From Planctomicrobium piriforme (GTDB taxonomy: Bacteria > Planctomycetota > Planctomycetia > Pirellulales > UBA1268), in NCBI GenBank assembly GCA_945871035.1, contig CAMBUD010000016.1:1-38365 (forward strand): a stretch of DNA of 38,365 nt, in the 5' to 3' direction. Made by a program: the position numbers and the translations under genes. Positions 24,797 through 33,049 of this stretch are shown here, piece after piece; position 1 is the first letter of the stretch, and each line of letters begins with the position of its first letter. Under the pieces are notes generated by a model, which was given only the letters and a program-made list of their open reading frames with translations, did not search any database and was not told the DNA's origin.

Positions 24797-24824
24797 CTCT
24801 TTGCGGTAGACTCTTTGCAGTAGA
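24797..24824 (+). repeat. 14-nt tandem duplication upstream of beta-propeller gene
   Basis: Two copies of CTCTTTGC(G/A)GTAGA lie head to tail in the 120-nt gap, followed by a third, partial copy (TTCTTTGCAGT, 24831-24841). They lie 58-85 nt upstream of the next ATG, where promoter or regulator contacts could be. Confidence 0.85.
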
Positions 24825-24881
24825 AATAGTTTCTTTGCAGTCCGTCTCCGCTTCGGTACACGCTTGAGAGGAAATCTCTAT

Positions 24882-25907
24882 ATGGTCCATGCTGCCCGGC
24901 GAGTTCAAAATTATGCATGGCCGCTGCAGGCCTGTGCGCACCCGGTGTGCGCGATCGTGGTGGTTGCCAGTGGCCTGTTGCTGGCTGTGAATAGCTGGGC
25001 CGACGAAGCCACCACTGACTCGCGGCGTGTGCTTGTCTGCGGCGCTCGGACGGCGATTGTGAAAATCACATCAGAGGTTGCCAATGGCTCACCAGTCTCA
25101 CAAGAAACAGTTGAGTGGAGTTATCCAGCCAGCTCGCGTGAGGGCTGGGTGCTCCCGGACGGCAATCTGCTGCTGGCGCTTTCAAAAGGTGGGCCGACAC
25201 CCAAAGGGGCAGCCGTTGAGATCAAACGAGGCGAGAACGTTCCCGATGAAATTGTCTGGCGTTACGACGGTGTGCAGGACGAGATCAACAGCATTCAAAA
25301 AACACCGCAGGGAACCTACGTGCTGACCGAGGCCGGCCCCCAGCCACGGTTGTTAGAAATTGACGCCGCTGGCAAGGTGCAAGTTGAGTTTCCGCTGCTC
25401 TGCCAAAAACAAAATCCACACATGCAAACTCGCATGTCGCGCAAGCAACTCGACGGCACCTACCTTGCGCCGCACCTGCTCGACTTTGCGATCATCCGCT
25501 ACGACGCGGCCGGAAAAGAACTCTCTCGAATCGACACGCATGTGCCCGGCGAGCCGGGCATAAATAGTTGGCCGTTTACGGCAATCGCACTGCCCGACGG
25601 CGGCATTTTGGCGGGGCTTACCAACGGCAATCGGGTGGTGGAATTTGACAAGGCAGGTGCGTTGCGTTGGCAGGTAACGGCCGCCGAAACAGATGGAGCG
25701 ATTGCCGATGCCTGCGGAGTGCAGCGTTTGCCAAACGGCAATACCATGATTGCCAGCTATCACATTGGGAAGGATGGCGTGAGGTTGCTGGAAGTTTCCC
25801 CAGAAAAAAAGATTGTTTGGGCGTGGAAAGCCAATGTGCCAGCCGTGCATCACTTTCATCTGCTGACCGTGAATGGAGCGGAAATTGCGGCACCGGCCAT
25901 GCGTTGA
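24882..25907 (+). CDS. Exported beta-propeller (PQQ-like repeat) protein
   Basis: The 341-aa protein has a signal-peptide-like N-terminus: basic HAARRVQNY, then a hydrophobic core ending LLLAVNSWADE. The rest shows repeated blade-like units: EGWVLPDGNLLLALSKG, VLTEAGPQPRLLEIDAAGKV, TAIALPDGGILAGLTNGNRV and RLPNGNTMIASYHIGKDG. The recurring x-L-P-D/N-G-N pattern is that of PQQ-type or arylsulfotransferase-like propellers. No catalytic motif is recognised, so binding or scaffolding is as likely as catalysis. The ATG at 24882 follows AGAGG (24867-24871) by 10 nt; a TTG at 24864 is also in frame. It precedes the first cytochrome module by 146 nt on the same strand. Confidence 0.75.
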   Translation: MVHAARRVQNYAWPLQACAHPVCAIVVVASGLLLAVNSWADEATTDSRRVLVCGARTAIVKITSEVANGSPVSQETVEWSYPASSREGWVLPDGNLLLALSKGGPTPKGAAVEIKRGENVPDEIVWRYDGVQDEINSIQKTPQGTYVLTEAGPQPRLLEIDAAGKVQVEFPLLCQKQNPHMQTRMSRKQLDGTYLAPHLLDFAIIRYDAAGKELSRIDTHVPGEPGINSWPFTAIALPDGGILAGLTNGNRVVEFDKAGALRWQVTAAETDGAIADACGVQRLPNGNTMIASYHIGKDGVRLLEVSPEKKIVWAWKANVPAVHHFHLLTVNGAEIAAPAMR

Positions 25908-25960
25908 ACCAGCCGGCAAACCGTTCTTAAAGTCGTTTTTTAACAGTTTTTTCTTTCCCC

Positions 25961-25979
25961 CACCGCTGACGCAGCGGTG
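25961..25979 (+). other. Perfect 8-bp hairpin before the PSD1 cytochrome gene
   Basis: CACCGCTG, loop ACG, CAGCGGTG. It is preceded by a T-rich stretch (25935-25955) and followed by TAGAAT, a good match to a -10 box. No U-tract follows on either strand, so it is not a standard intrinsic terminator; an operator or mRNA-leader structure is possible. Confidence 0.6.
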
Positions 25980-26053
25980 TAGAATTGGTGAGCCAACAGC
26001 CAGAGTTTCCTCACTTTTTTCAACATGAGTGCAGCGTGACCCCTGTCGCGGAT

Positions 26054-29000
26054 ATGCCTAGAGTCATCGCCAATCCCTGCCGTGGGTACCCAAGCCGCCG
26101 GCGACGCGTGCCGCTTTGGCTGGGGCTGGCCATTGTCAGCATGGCCTGTGCGCAGGGCTTGTTTGCTCAGCAGCTAGCGGTGGTGGGGGCAGAACCGGTA
26201 GCTGCCCGTCCAGAAGACCTTGAATTCTTTGAGTCGCAGGTGCGTCCGATATTTGTCGAACATTGCTCCGAGTGTCACACCCGCAAGTTGGACGGGCGCG
26301 AGGCGGGCGAGCCGGAAGGTGGCCTCTCGTTTGATTCACGGAGCGATTTTCGCGCCAGCGAAGGCGTGGCCGTCGCCGGCAATCCCGAAAAAAGCCTCAT
26401 CGTGCAAGTCATTCGCTACGACAGTGAATTGCAGATGCCACCGGCTGGAAAATTGCCAGCCGGTGCCATTGCCACGCTTGAAGAATGGGTGCGACGCGAG
26501 TTGCCGTGGCCAGACGATGGCACGACTGCTACCGCTGCTGCTCCGTTTGATATCCCCGCACGCAAGGCCGAGCACTGGTGCTGGCAGGCTCCCCAGAAGA
26601 GCGCTGCTCCTGAGGTCTCCAACAAGGGATGGTGCCGCAGCGACATGGATCGCTTTGTTTTGGCTCGACTGGAATCAGCCGGTCTCAAGCCGGCTCCTGA
26701 GGCTTCACGGGCTGTGCTCGTCCGTCGTGCAAGCGAAATACTGACGGGACTACCGGCCGACCCTGCCGATGTTGATCGCGTTGTGGGCGATGCCGATCCG
26801 CTGGCCTACGAAAAATATGTCGACACACTCCTAGCGTCCCCACACTACGGAGAGCGTTTTGCCAGACACTGGCTCGATGTTGTCCGCTACGGTGAAACGC
26901 GAGGTCACGAGTCTGATTACACGATCCCCAACGCCTGGCGTTACCGCGATTGGGTCGTCAAGGCGTTTAACGACGGCCTGCCCTACGATCAATTTGTGCG
27001 GGAACAGATTGCTGGCGACCGGCTCGAGCATCCCCGCCTGAATGCCCAAACGGGGGCCAACGAATCGATTGTCGGCACCGGCTTCTGGCTGTTGGGTGAA
27101 GAGGTGCATTCGCCGGTCGACATCGCACAGGACGAAGCCGATCGCATCGACAATCGGGTCGACACATTTGGCAAGGCATTTTTGGGGCTTGCGCTGGGGT
27201 GTGCGCGTTGCCACGATCACAAGTTTGACGCCATCTCAAATGAAGACTACTACGCCATCGCCGGCATGCTGATGTCGAGCAACTACAGGCAGGTGCCATT
27301 TGAAACGCTGGCAGCCAATCAGGGGGTGGCGGCCGGTCTGGACCGTGCCGACGCCGAGGCGCGGAAAAAATTGCTACCGCTGGTTGCCCGGCTGATCGAA
27401 CAGTCTGGTGGCTTTGCCAGCATTGAAAAGAGCCTGCCTCAAGCGGCGGAGATTCTGGCAGCCGTGCGGCACAAAGAGGCCAGCGACGCGGAGACCCCAA
27501 GCTCAGAAACTTTCCTCGCCAACTACACTGCTGGCGTCCAATCGACTCCCATTATTGCCGACGCCTACGCATGGGGCATCACTCCGCTGCCCGCTGGCCA
27601 ACCGAGCCTAGCGCCAGCCAATGGCACCCAAAATGGCACCCAACCAACCGGTGTGACGCTGCTGACTCTCGGTGCAGCGCAGAGCGATGCCATCTGGTCA
27701 CGCAGCACCACCAGCGGCGAGCGAGACCCCGGGCCTGTGGGTGAGGTGGATCGTTCGGGCCGCATGCTGCGCACGGCGAAAGTACGGTTGACTCACGGGC
27801 AGCTTTGGTATCGAGTGCGCGGCAATATGCAAGTGGTTGCCGAGATTGACAGCCACCGCATGCTCCCTGGCCCGCTGCATGGACGCACGATTATTTCCAC
27901 GGACACCAAAGACCAGTGGCAGTGGATCGGACACGATCTCAAGACGTATGCCGGGCATATGGTGCAGGTCGAGTTTGCCTCGAAATCGGGTGAGGCTGCG
28001 GTAGCCGAAGTGGTGGAATCGATCCGGCAACCCACGCGCATCGACCCACTCGTGCTGGCCCTTGCCGAACGCACAAAAGATCTTTTTGAAACGAGCGCTG
28101 CGCCCGATGCAGCGGTCCAAGCCCAGGCGATCCACGCAGCCGCCAGCAGTCTTTTCATGGAGGCCTTGGAGGGCTGCCGCAACGGTTCATTGACCGATTC
28201 CCCGCATGCCGCTGCACTGGCAACGCTCGTCAATCGTGTGCTGGCAGCGAATCCATTGGGAGGCAGTGCAGCCGAAGCAGCGGCAGCTACAGGCCTGCAA
28301 CTGTCGGCCGAGGCTACTGCCCTAGCTCTAGCCCGCACAGAAATCGCTGCCGGCGCCAAGCTGGCTTCGGCAGTTGCGCCGGCGATTCTGGATGGCAATG
28401 GCGTCGATCAGCACGTGCTCGTCAAGGGAGTGGCGGGTCGACTAGGCGCGCTATCGCCGCGCCGATTTTTGGAGGCCATTGACGGACCCAATCAGCCAGC
28501 GTGGCCGACGCATTCCTCTGGCCGCAGTGAACTAGCCGACCGCGTGCTCGATCCCGCCAATCCGCTCACGTCGCGCGTCATTGTCAACCGGATATGGCAC
28601 CACCTTTTTGGCCGCGGCTTGGTGGCCACAACCGACAACTTTGGCAAGCTCGGCGAACAGGCAGCCGATCCGCAGGCCGCAGCACTGCTCGATGCGCTGG
28701 CGGTGCGTTTTCGTGAAGAAGGCTGGGATTTGAAGCAGCTGATCAGGGAAATCACGACGAGTAGCACGTGGCGGATGTCGAACACACGCGACAATGAGGC
28801 CGTCCAGAAGGATCCCCTCAATCTGCTGCTGCACCACTATCCTTTGCGTCGACTGGAGGCAGAGGCGGTTCGCGACAAGATTCTGGCCGTATCGGGCCGA
28901 CTCAATCGCGAAATTGGCGGGCCGGGAGTAGAAGTTTTTCTCAATGATTTTCAGCAGGGACGGGGAAGGCCCTCACCGGGGCCGCTCGACGGCAATGGCC

Positions 29001-29407
29001 GCCGCAGCCTCTACATAAAGGTCCGCCGCAACTTCCTGACGAACTTTCTGCTGGCCTTTGACATGCCCATACCGTTTCAAGCGATGGGCCGCCGCACCGT
29101 CACGAATGTGCCGGCGCAGGCGCTGGTCCTCATGAACGACCCATTTGTGATTCAGCAGGCCAACCTGTGGGCAAAAAAGACGTTGGCCGATGAAAAACAA
29201 ACAACCGAGGAACGCATCAATCGGATGTACCGCGATGGTTTTAGCCGACTGCCAGACGACGCAGAACGCGGGGCGGCAATCGACTTTTTAACGCAGCAGG
29301 CTCAGCAGCACGGCGCGAACTTTTCCGACCAACCCCGTCACGAGGCGGCTTGGTCAGATTTTGCCCACGCCTTAATCAACACCAAAGAATTTATTTTTGT
29401 GCCATGA
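26054..29407 (+). CDS. PSD1-type planctomycete cytochrome (PSCyt1, DUF1549, DUF1553)
   Basis: The 1117-aa protein starts with a basic, hydrophobic signal (SRRRRVPLWLGLAIVSMA). An N-terminal planctomycete cytochrome c domain carries CSECH (71-75) in RPIFVEHCSECHTRKLDG. DUF1549 follows at about 195-415 (MDRFVLARLESAG, SPHYGERFARHWLDVVRYGE, GCARCHDHKFDAIS, with a second CxxCH). A central region of about 400 residues is poorly conserved and includes a beta-rich part (RLTHGQLWYRVRGNMQVVAE). DUF1553 at about 815-1100 ends the protein (NPLTSRVIVNRIWHHLFGRG, TNVPAQALVLMNDPF). The family is abundant in planctomycetes without an established function. The gene pairs with the DUF1501 gene just downstream, the usual arrangement. 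The ATG at 26054 is preferred over TTG 25985 and GTG 25988. Confidence 0.92.
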   Translation: MPRVIANPCRGYPSRRRRVPLWLGLAIVSMACAQGLFAQQLAVVGAEPVAARPEDLEFFESQVRPIFVEHCSECHTRKLDGREAGEPEGGLSFDSRSDFRASEGVAVAGNPEKSLIVQVIRYDSELQMPPAGKLPAGAIATLEEWVRRELPWPDDGTTATAAAPFDIPARKAEHWCWQAPQKSAAPEVSNKGWCRSDMDRFVLARLESAGLKPAPEASRAVLVRRASEILTGLPADPADVDRVVGDADPLAYEKYVDTLLASPHYGERFARHWLDVVRYGETRGHESDYTIPNAWRYRDWVVKAFNDGLPYDQFVREQIAGDRLEHPRLNAQTGANESIVGTGFWLLGEEVHSPVDIAQDEADRIDNRVDTFGKAFLGLALGCARCHDHKFDAISNEDYYAIAGMLMSSNYRQVPFETLAANQGVAAGLDRADAEARKKLLPLVARLIEQSGGFASIEKSLPQAAEILAAVRHKEASDAETPSSETFLANYTAGVQSTPIIADAYAWGITPLPAGQPSLAPANGTQNGTQPTGVTLLTLGAAQSDAIWSRSTTSGERDPGPVGEVDRSGRMLRTAKVRLTHGQLWYRVRGNMQVVAEIDSHRMLPGPLHGRTIISTDTKDQWQWIGHDLKTYAGHMVQVEFASKSGEAAVAEVVESIRQPTRIDPLVLALAERTKDLFETSAAPDAAVQAQAIHAAASSLFMEALEGCRNGSLTDSPHAAALATLVNRVLAANPLGGSAAEAAAATGLQLSAEATALALARTEIAAGAKLASAVAPAILDGNGVDQHVLVKGVAGRLGALSPRRFLEAIDGPNQPAWPTHSSGRSELADRVLDPANPLTSRVIVNRIWHHLFGRGLVATTDNFGKLGEQAADPQAAALLDALAVRFREEGWDLKQLIREITTSSTWRMSNTRDNEAVQKDPLNLLLHHYPLRRLEAEAVRDKILAVSGRLNREIGGPGVEVFLNDFQQGRGRPSPGPLDGNGRRSLYIKVRRNFLTNFLLAFDMPIPFQAMGRRTVTNVPAQALVLMNDPFVIQQANLWAKKTLADEKQTTEERINRMYRDGFSRLPDDAERGAAIDFLTQQAQQHGANFSDQPRHEAAWSDFAHALINTKEFIFVP
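27620..27643 (+). repeat. Perfect 12-nt tandem duplication inside PSD1 gene
   Basis: Two exact copies of AATGGCACCCAA keep the frame and encode NGTQNGTQ (with frame offset) in the poorly conserved central region. The lack of any mismatch suggests a recent event. Confidence 0.9.
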
Positions 29408-29450
29408 AAAAGCCATGAAAAAGCCATGAACACACCATGAAAAAGCCATG
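29402..29450 (+). promoter_or_regulatory. ATGA-linked chain of four five-codon ORFs between PSD1 and DUF1501
   Basis: The cytochrome gene ends CCATGA. Its TGA overlaps an ATG at 29404 that opens the mini-ORF MKKP-stop. The next ATGs are at 29415 (MKKP), 29426 (MNTP), 29437 (MKKP) and 29448. Each mini-ORF ends in CCA-TGA, and its stop overlaps the following ATG as ATGA. The last overlap leads to ATG 29448, the DUF1501 start. The basis is an 11-nt tandem repeat (ATGAAAAAGCC type), so the reading frame steps at every unit. The pattern would allow stepwise stop-restart of ribosomes; whether it does so, or is a simple expanded repeat, is not known. Confidence 0.8.
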
Positions 29451-30908
29451 AAAAATGCTATGAACAAACCATCCCACCACTGTCGGCGCTTTGTCTCCAA
29501 ACCCCTGACACGCCGGCAGATGCTCGCCCAAAGTGCCTGTGGCTTTGGCGCATTGGCCGCAGCGGTGCTGCTAGAAGAAAATACAGCCAGTGCCGGTTCG
29601 ACTGGTCCTGGCCTTGTGTTGCACCACCCCCCCAAGGCCACCAGTGTGATCTTTTTGTATATGGATGGTGGCGTGTCGCAGGTCGACAGCTTCGATCCAA
29701 AGCCGCGACTCGCGCAGGATGCCGGCAAGCACCCGCGGCAACTCTTCAAGGTCGATGCCACGCAATTTGATGCCGTTGGAAATCTGCTCCCGAGTCCGTG
29801 GAAATTTAAGCAGTACGGACAAAGTGGCACCCCGGTGAGCGATCTTTTTCCCTGCGTGGGCTCGGTGGTTGATGAACTTGCTGTGATTCGTTCCATGACG
29901 AGTGAGTTTTCCGAGCACACCAATGCCAATTTCTTTCTGCACACTGGTAGCGGTTTGCAGGGCCGCCCGAGCATGGGGGCATGGACAACCTACGGGCTCG
30001 GCAGTGAGAGCAAAAATCTGCCGGGCTTCATCGTTATCAATGGTGGCCTAGTCCCCCCTGGCGGGCTCGACACTTTCACGAACGGTTTTTTACCTGCCAC
30101 CTATCAAGGATCCGTATTTAAGCCCAACGCTGCTGGCATGTCCAACGTGCAACCGTTAGAAAAATCGGTGAATTTACAGCGCGCAAAACTCGATCTAGCC
30201 CGTCAATTAGACAAACACTTTTCGGGGCGTCTGTCGGGCGACGACAGCCCACCAGATGTTTTGGAAAGCGCGATTGCCAATCAAGAACTCGCTTGGCGGA
30301 TGCAAGCCGAGGTGCCGGGCTTGCTCGACATCTCCAGCGAAACCACAGCCACCCAGCGGGCTTACGGACTGGAGGCCGGCCACCCGCAGACCCGGATCTT
30401 TGCCGCAGAGTGTTTGCTCGCGCGACGGATGGTGGAACGCGGCGTGCGATTCGTGGAGTTAACCTGTCCGGATGGCAATGGGGATCGCTGGGATCAGCAT
30501 GGCAATCTGCGAGACGGACACTCGAAAAATGCTTTGAGCGTCGACCAACCGATTGCGGCCCTCATTTCCGATCTCAAAGAACGTGGCCTACTCGATACAA
30601 CGCTGGTGGTCTGGACGGGTGAGTTTGGACGAACGCCTTTTGCGCAGGGTGGCGACGGGCGCGATCACAACCCGCAAAGTTTTTCGATGTGGATGGCCGG
30701 TGGTGGCATCAAGGGGGGCGTGGTTGTGGGGGCCACCGACGATTACGGCTATCGCGTGGTCGAAAAAAAGTGCACGGTGCACGATCTGCACGCCACGATG
30801 CTGCACCTGCTGGGCATCGACCACACAAAACTCACCCACCGCTTTAGTGGCCGCAACATGCGGCTGACGGATGTCTACGGCAACATCATCCGTGACGTGA
30901 TCGCCTAG
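29448..30908 (+). CDS. DUF1501 protein, Tat-exported, alkaline-phosphatase-like fold
   Basis: The 486-aa protein has a twin-arginine signal (LTRRQMLAQSACGFG) ending near residue 45. Conserved DUF1501 features follow: VIFLYMDGGVSQVDSFDPKP, SGTPVSDLFPCVG, HTGSGLQGRPSMGAW, then near the C-terminus VVWTGEFGRTPFAQ and GDGRDHNPQSFSMWMAGGG. These Asp/His motifs match metal-site positions of the alkaline phosphatase superfamily, so a metal-dependent hydrolase is plausible; no substrate is known. It is the standard partner of DUF1549/DUF1553 cytochromes and lies 40 nt after that gene, linked by the ATGA chain. ATG 29448 and ATG 29460 are both possible; 29448 is directly coupled to the chain. Confidence 0.92.
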   Translation: MKNAMNKPSHHCRRFVSKPLTRRQMLAQSACGFGALAAAVLLEENTASAGSTGPGLVLHHPPKATSVIFLYMDGGVSQVDSFDPKPRLAQDAGKHPRQLFKVDATQFDAVGNLLPSPWKFKQYGQSGTPVSDLFPCVGSVVDELAVIRSMTSEFSEHTNANFFLHTGSGLQGRPSMGAWTTYGLGSESKNLPGFIVINGGLVPPGGLDTFTNGFLPATYQGSVFKPNAAGMSNVQPLEKSVNLQRAKLDLARQLDKHFSGRLSGDDSPPDVLESAIANQELAWRMQAEVPGLLDISSETTATQRAYGLEAGHPQTRIFAAECLLARRMVERGVRFVELTCPDGNGDRWDQHGNLRDGHSKNALSVDQPIAALISDLKERGLLDTTLVVWTGEFGRTPFAQGGDGRDHNPQSFSMWMAGGGIKGGVVVGATDDYGYRVVEKKCTVHDLHATMLHLLGIDHTKLTHRFSGRNMRLTDVYGNIIRDVIA

Positions 30909-30989
30909 CAGACTGGCCTCTCCGGCGGCTGGCGCTCCTCTGCCTGCAGTAGCGGCCAAAGGAGTCGCCAACACTGCAACAGCCACAAA

Positions 30990-31262
30990 TTATTCGTGGC
31001 CCTTCATCAGCAGGCTTTTGAGCGCTAACACTGAGCCAAACGACATCAGCGCCAAGCCCAGCCAGCGTGGTGGCTGTACGATTTTTCGTACGGGAATATT
31101 CTGCCAGAGGTTTGTTTGCTGAGTGCCACGGTCGCCGAGTTGTGCGGCCACAAAATGGCTCGACCGTTCATTGAGTGTGAATGAATCAATGAGTCGAAAT
31201 TGCACTCCGGCAAAAAAGAGCAGGAGCCCGATGAGCAGTAGATGGTTGCGTTTGAGTGGCAT
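30990..31262 (-). CDS. Small two-helix membrane protein, function unknown
   Basis: The 90-aa protein starts MPLKRNHLLLIGLLLFFAGVQF, a positively charged start followed by a first membrane helix, and ends with a second helix (WLGLALMSFGSVLALKSLL) and a short basic tail. About 45 polar residues between them (ERSSHFVAAQLGDRG) probably face the periplasm. I do not recognise a named family. It lies alone on the minus strand between the DUF1501 gene and the BBP7-like gene. The codon pattern and the helices argue for a real gene. Confidence 0.6.
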   Translation of the reverse strand: MPLKRNHLLLIGLLLFFAGVQFRLIDSFTLNERSSHFVAAQLGDRGTQQTNLWQNIPVRKIVQPPRWLGLALMSFGSVLALKSLLMKGHE

Positions 31263-31657
31263 GGCTTCTCCGCTGGCGACGCCCAGTCTCGGCGACGCCT
31301 TTTAGGTTAGGCATCGAATATTGGAGGGCTGCGTCTGGAGCCGACGGCTGCGGCTTCCGTTTGTTCTGAAAATGTCGAACGTGGGGATCGGGCTAGCCGC
31401 CCAGCAAAAAGCGCCCAGGACTGTAGGAGAACCAGTCTGTTTGCCAGGGCGTGCCAGTCACGAAGATCGAGTGGCTAGAGGCAAGGTGAGACAGGCAAGG
31501 TGAGACAGGCAAGGTGGAGAAGGCAAGGTGGGGCAGAATGCAACGATCGAGTCAGGATTTCCTGTCGAAACGACTGTCCGGATGACGATCAACTCTAGCG
31601 GTTGTACCGGTTGGCCTAGCAATCTTTGTTGTGGTGGTAATTGTTGTGAATCAAACC
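31263..31657. other. Intergenic region between small membrane protein and BBP7-like gene
   Basis: These 395 nt between divergent genes show no credible ORF. They hold a four-unit 14-nt repeat (31481-31536) and a weakly structured leader before the BBP7-like ATG. Promoters for both genes should lie here, but I cannot point to clear -35/-10 pairs. Confidence 0.5.
31481..31536 (+). repeat. 14-nt tandem repeat, four units
   Basis: The units are GCAAGGTGAGACAG (two exact copies), GCAAGGTGGAGAAG and GCAAGGTGGGGCAG. They end 121 nt before the BBP7-like ATG. The regular G-rich spacing could be a repeated protein-binding site or a slippage product. Confidence 0.93.
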
Positions 31658-33034
31658 ATGCATAAGCACTATCTCTCCAGCATGTTCTGCTGCATCATTT
31701 TGAGCGTTTGTGGCTGGGGAGCAGCGGGTGGCCTCCGTTCTACAACGTGGGCTGCTGAAATCGGTGAGGAGATCATTCCCATCCAGTTTTTTGAACTGGA
31801 GGACGAGCAAGCAGCGACTGAGATGCTGGAAATATTCGAGCTTCCCGGCGAGAGTGTCGGCGATGAACTGATTCCGGTTGTCCCGCTTACCGACGATGCG
31901 GCCAGAGAAAACAACCAACACATCAGCGAACCTCCCTTGCTGGAAGTGTCGAGTCGTGCGGCCGATGGACTGCGAATTCAGGATTTTGGATTCGATGAAA
32001 TGCCCACTGAAAAGAGCTCTGGAAATTGGTTTTCCAGCGGTTGCTGGTATGGCTCAGCAGAATCTGTCTGGTACGACAGGAGCCGTAATTATCGCACCAC
32101 ACTGGGGCGAGAGCCGTCGACATCAACCGGCCCCGTGCTCGATTACACAACGCTGGCACAGCCTTTCGATATGGCAGCAGGCGCGCGTGTCACACTCGGA
32201 CGATCGATCGGTCGGGATTATCTCGATCGGGATCGGTATCTCGAATTCGTTTACTACGGCGGCATGAATTGGAACGGAGTCGATGGCTGGAACTCGCTGA
32301 CAGCAGTTCCAACGCTCATAACCCCGCTGGCAATCGCTGCCCCAGGCTTCAATTTTGCAAACACCTTCAACACGTCGATCAGTTCTAATTTCAACAGCAT
32401 GGAGTGGAATTACAAACTCAAAAGGCGACTCGGTCGCGATCAGATGGTGATGTCGCCAAACGGTAACTGGTCGCGGCATGCCGAACGCGGGTTTTTAGCC
32501 GGTCTGATTGTGGGCACTCGAGTGACCAGTGTGAACGAGGATTTCTCCTTTATCAGCCGACGCAACGGGGTGTCGCCGTCCGTATTCGGTGGCAACTACG
32601 ACATCAGCACACAAAACTGGCTGCTGGGTCTCACCTTGGGCAGCGAGCTTGTTTCGCAAAACGAGTTTTACTACTGGGGACTGCGCGGTCGCGCATCACC
32701 CTCGCTGAGTTTTGCCGCGAATCAACAGTCGATTGTGGGTGTCAACACAACTGGCTTTCCTCCCCCAGCGGTTCCTGCCGCCCCCACTACAGACAATCGA
32801 ACAAGCGCAGCGAATCAGGTTGGGCCGGGCTTCGTCGGTGATCTGTCGCTCTTTGGAGGTTGGAATATCACGCCGAATTTCTCACTCAAAGCCGGCTACG
32901 ATTTTCTTTGGGTAGCGGGAATTGCCACGGCCACGCGGCAGTTCAATCTGGATAATCGCCGGCAAAACCCGATCGACGGTGGCGGGCAGGTTTTTTATAA
33001 CGGCGTGACGTTTGGCTGCGAAGGTTCGTGGTGA
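31658..33034 (+). CDS. BBP7-like outer-membrane beta-barrel protein
   Basis: The 458-aa protein has a signal peptide (MHKHYLSSMFCCIILSVCGW), then an acidic stretch of about 60 residues (ELEDEQAATEMLEIFE). From about residue 120 it is rich in alternating aromatic and polar residues typical of outer-membrane strands: YLDRDRYLEFVYYGGMNW, MEWNYKLKRRLGRDQ, GFLAGLIVGTRVTSVNEDF and NFSLKAGYDFLWVAGIATA. The end, GQVFYNGVTFGCEGSW, resembles the C-terminus of the planctomycete BBP7 family. Its role is unknown; a structural or porin-like function is an inference. The ATG at 31658 is chosen because the signal begins there; a GTG at 31631 is also in frame. Confidence 0.78.
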   Translation: MHKHYLSSMFCCIILSVCGWGAAGGLRSTTWAAEIGEEIIPIQFFELEDEQAATEMLEIFELPGESVGDELIPVVPLTDDAARENNQHISEPPLLEVSSRAADGLRIQDFGFDEMPTEKSSGNWFSSGCWYGSAESVWYDRSRNYRTTLGREPSTSTGPVLDYTTLAQPFDMAAGARVTLGRSIGRDYLDRDRYLEFVYYGGMNWNGVDGWNSLTAVPTLITPLAIAAPGFNFANTFNTSISSNFNSMEWNYKLKRRLGRDQMVMSPNGNWSRHAERGFLAGLIVGTRVTSVNEDFSFISRRNGVSPSVFGGNYDISTQNWLLGLTLGSELVSQNEFYYWGLRGRASPSLSFAANQQSIVGVNTTGFPPPAVPAAPTTDNRTSAANQVGPGFVGDLSLFGGWNITPNFSLKAGYDFLWVAGIATATRQFNLDNRRQNPIDGGGQVFYNGVTFGCEGSW

Positions 33035-33049
33035 AACGTCGCACAGATT

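Noticed and set aside
31481..31536. 14-nt repeat as a CRISPR array
   Set aside because: Units are too short and directly adjacent without spacers; no cas genes are present.
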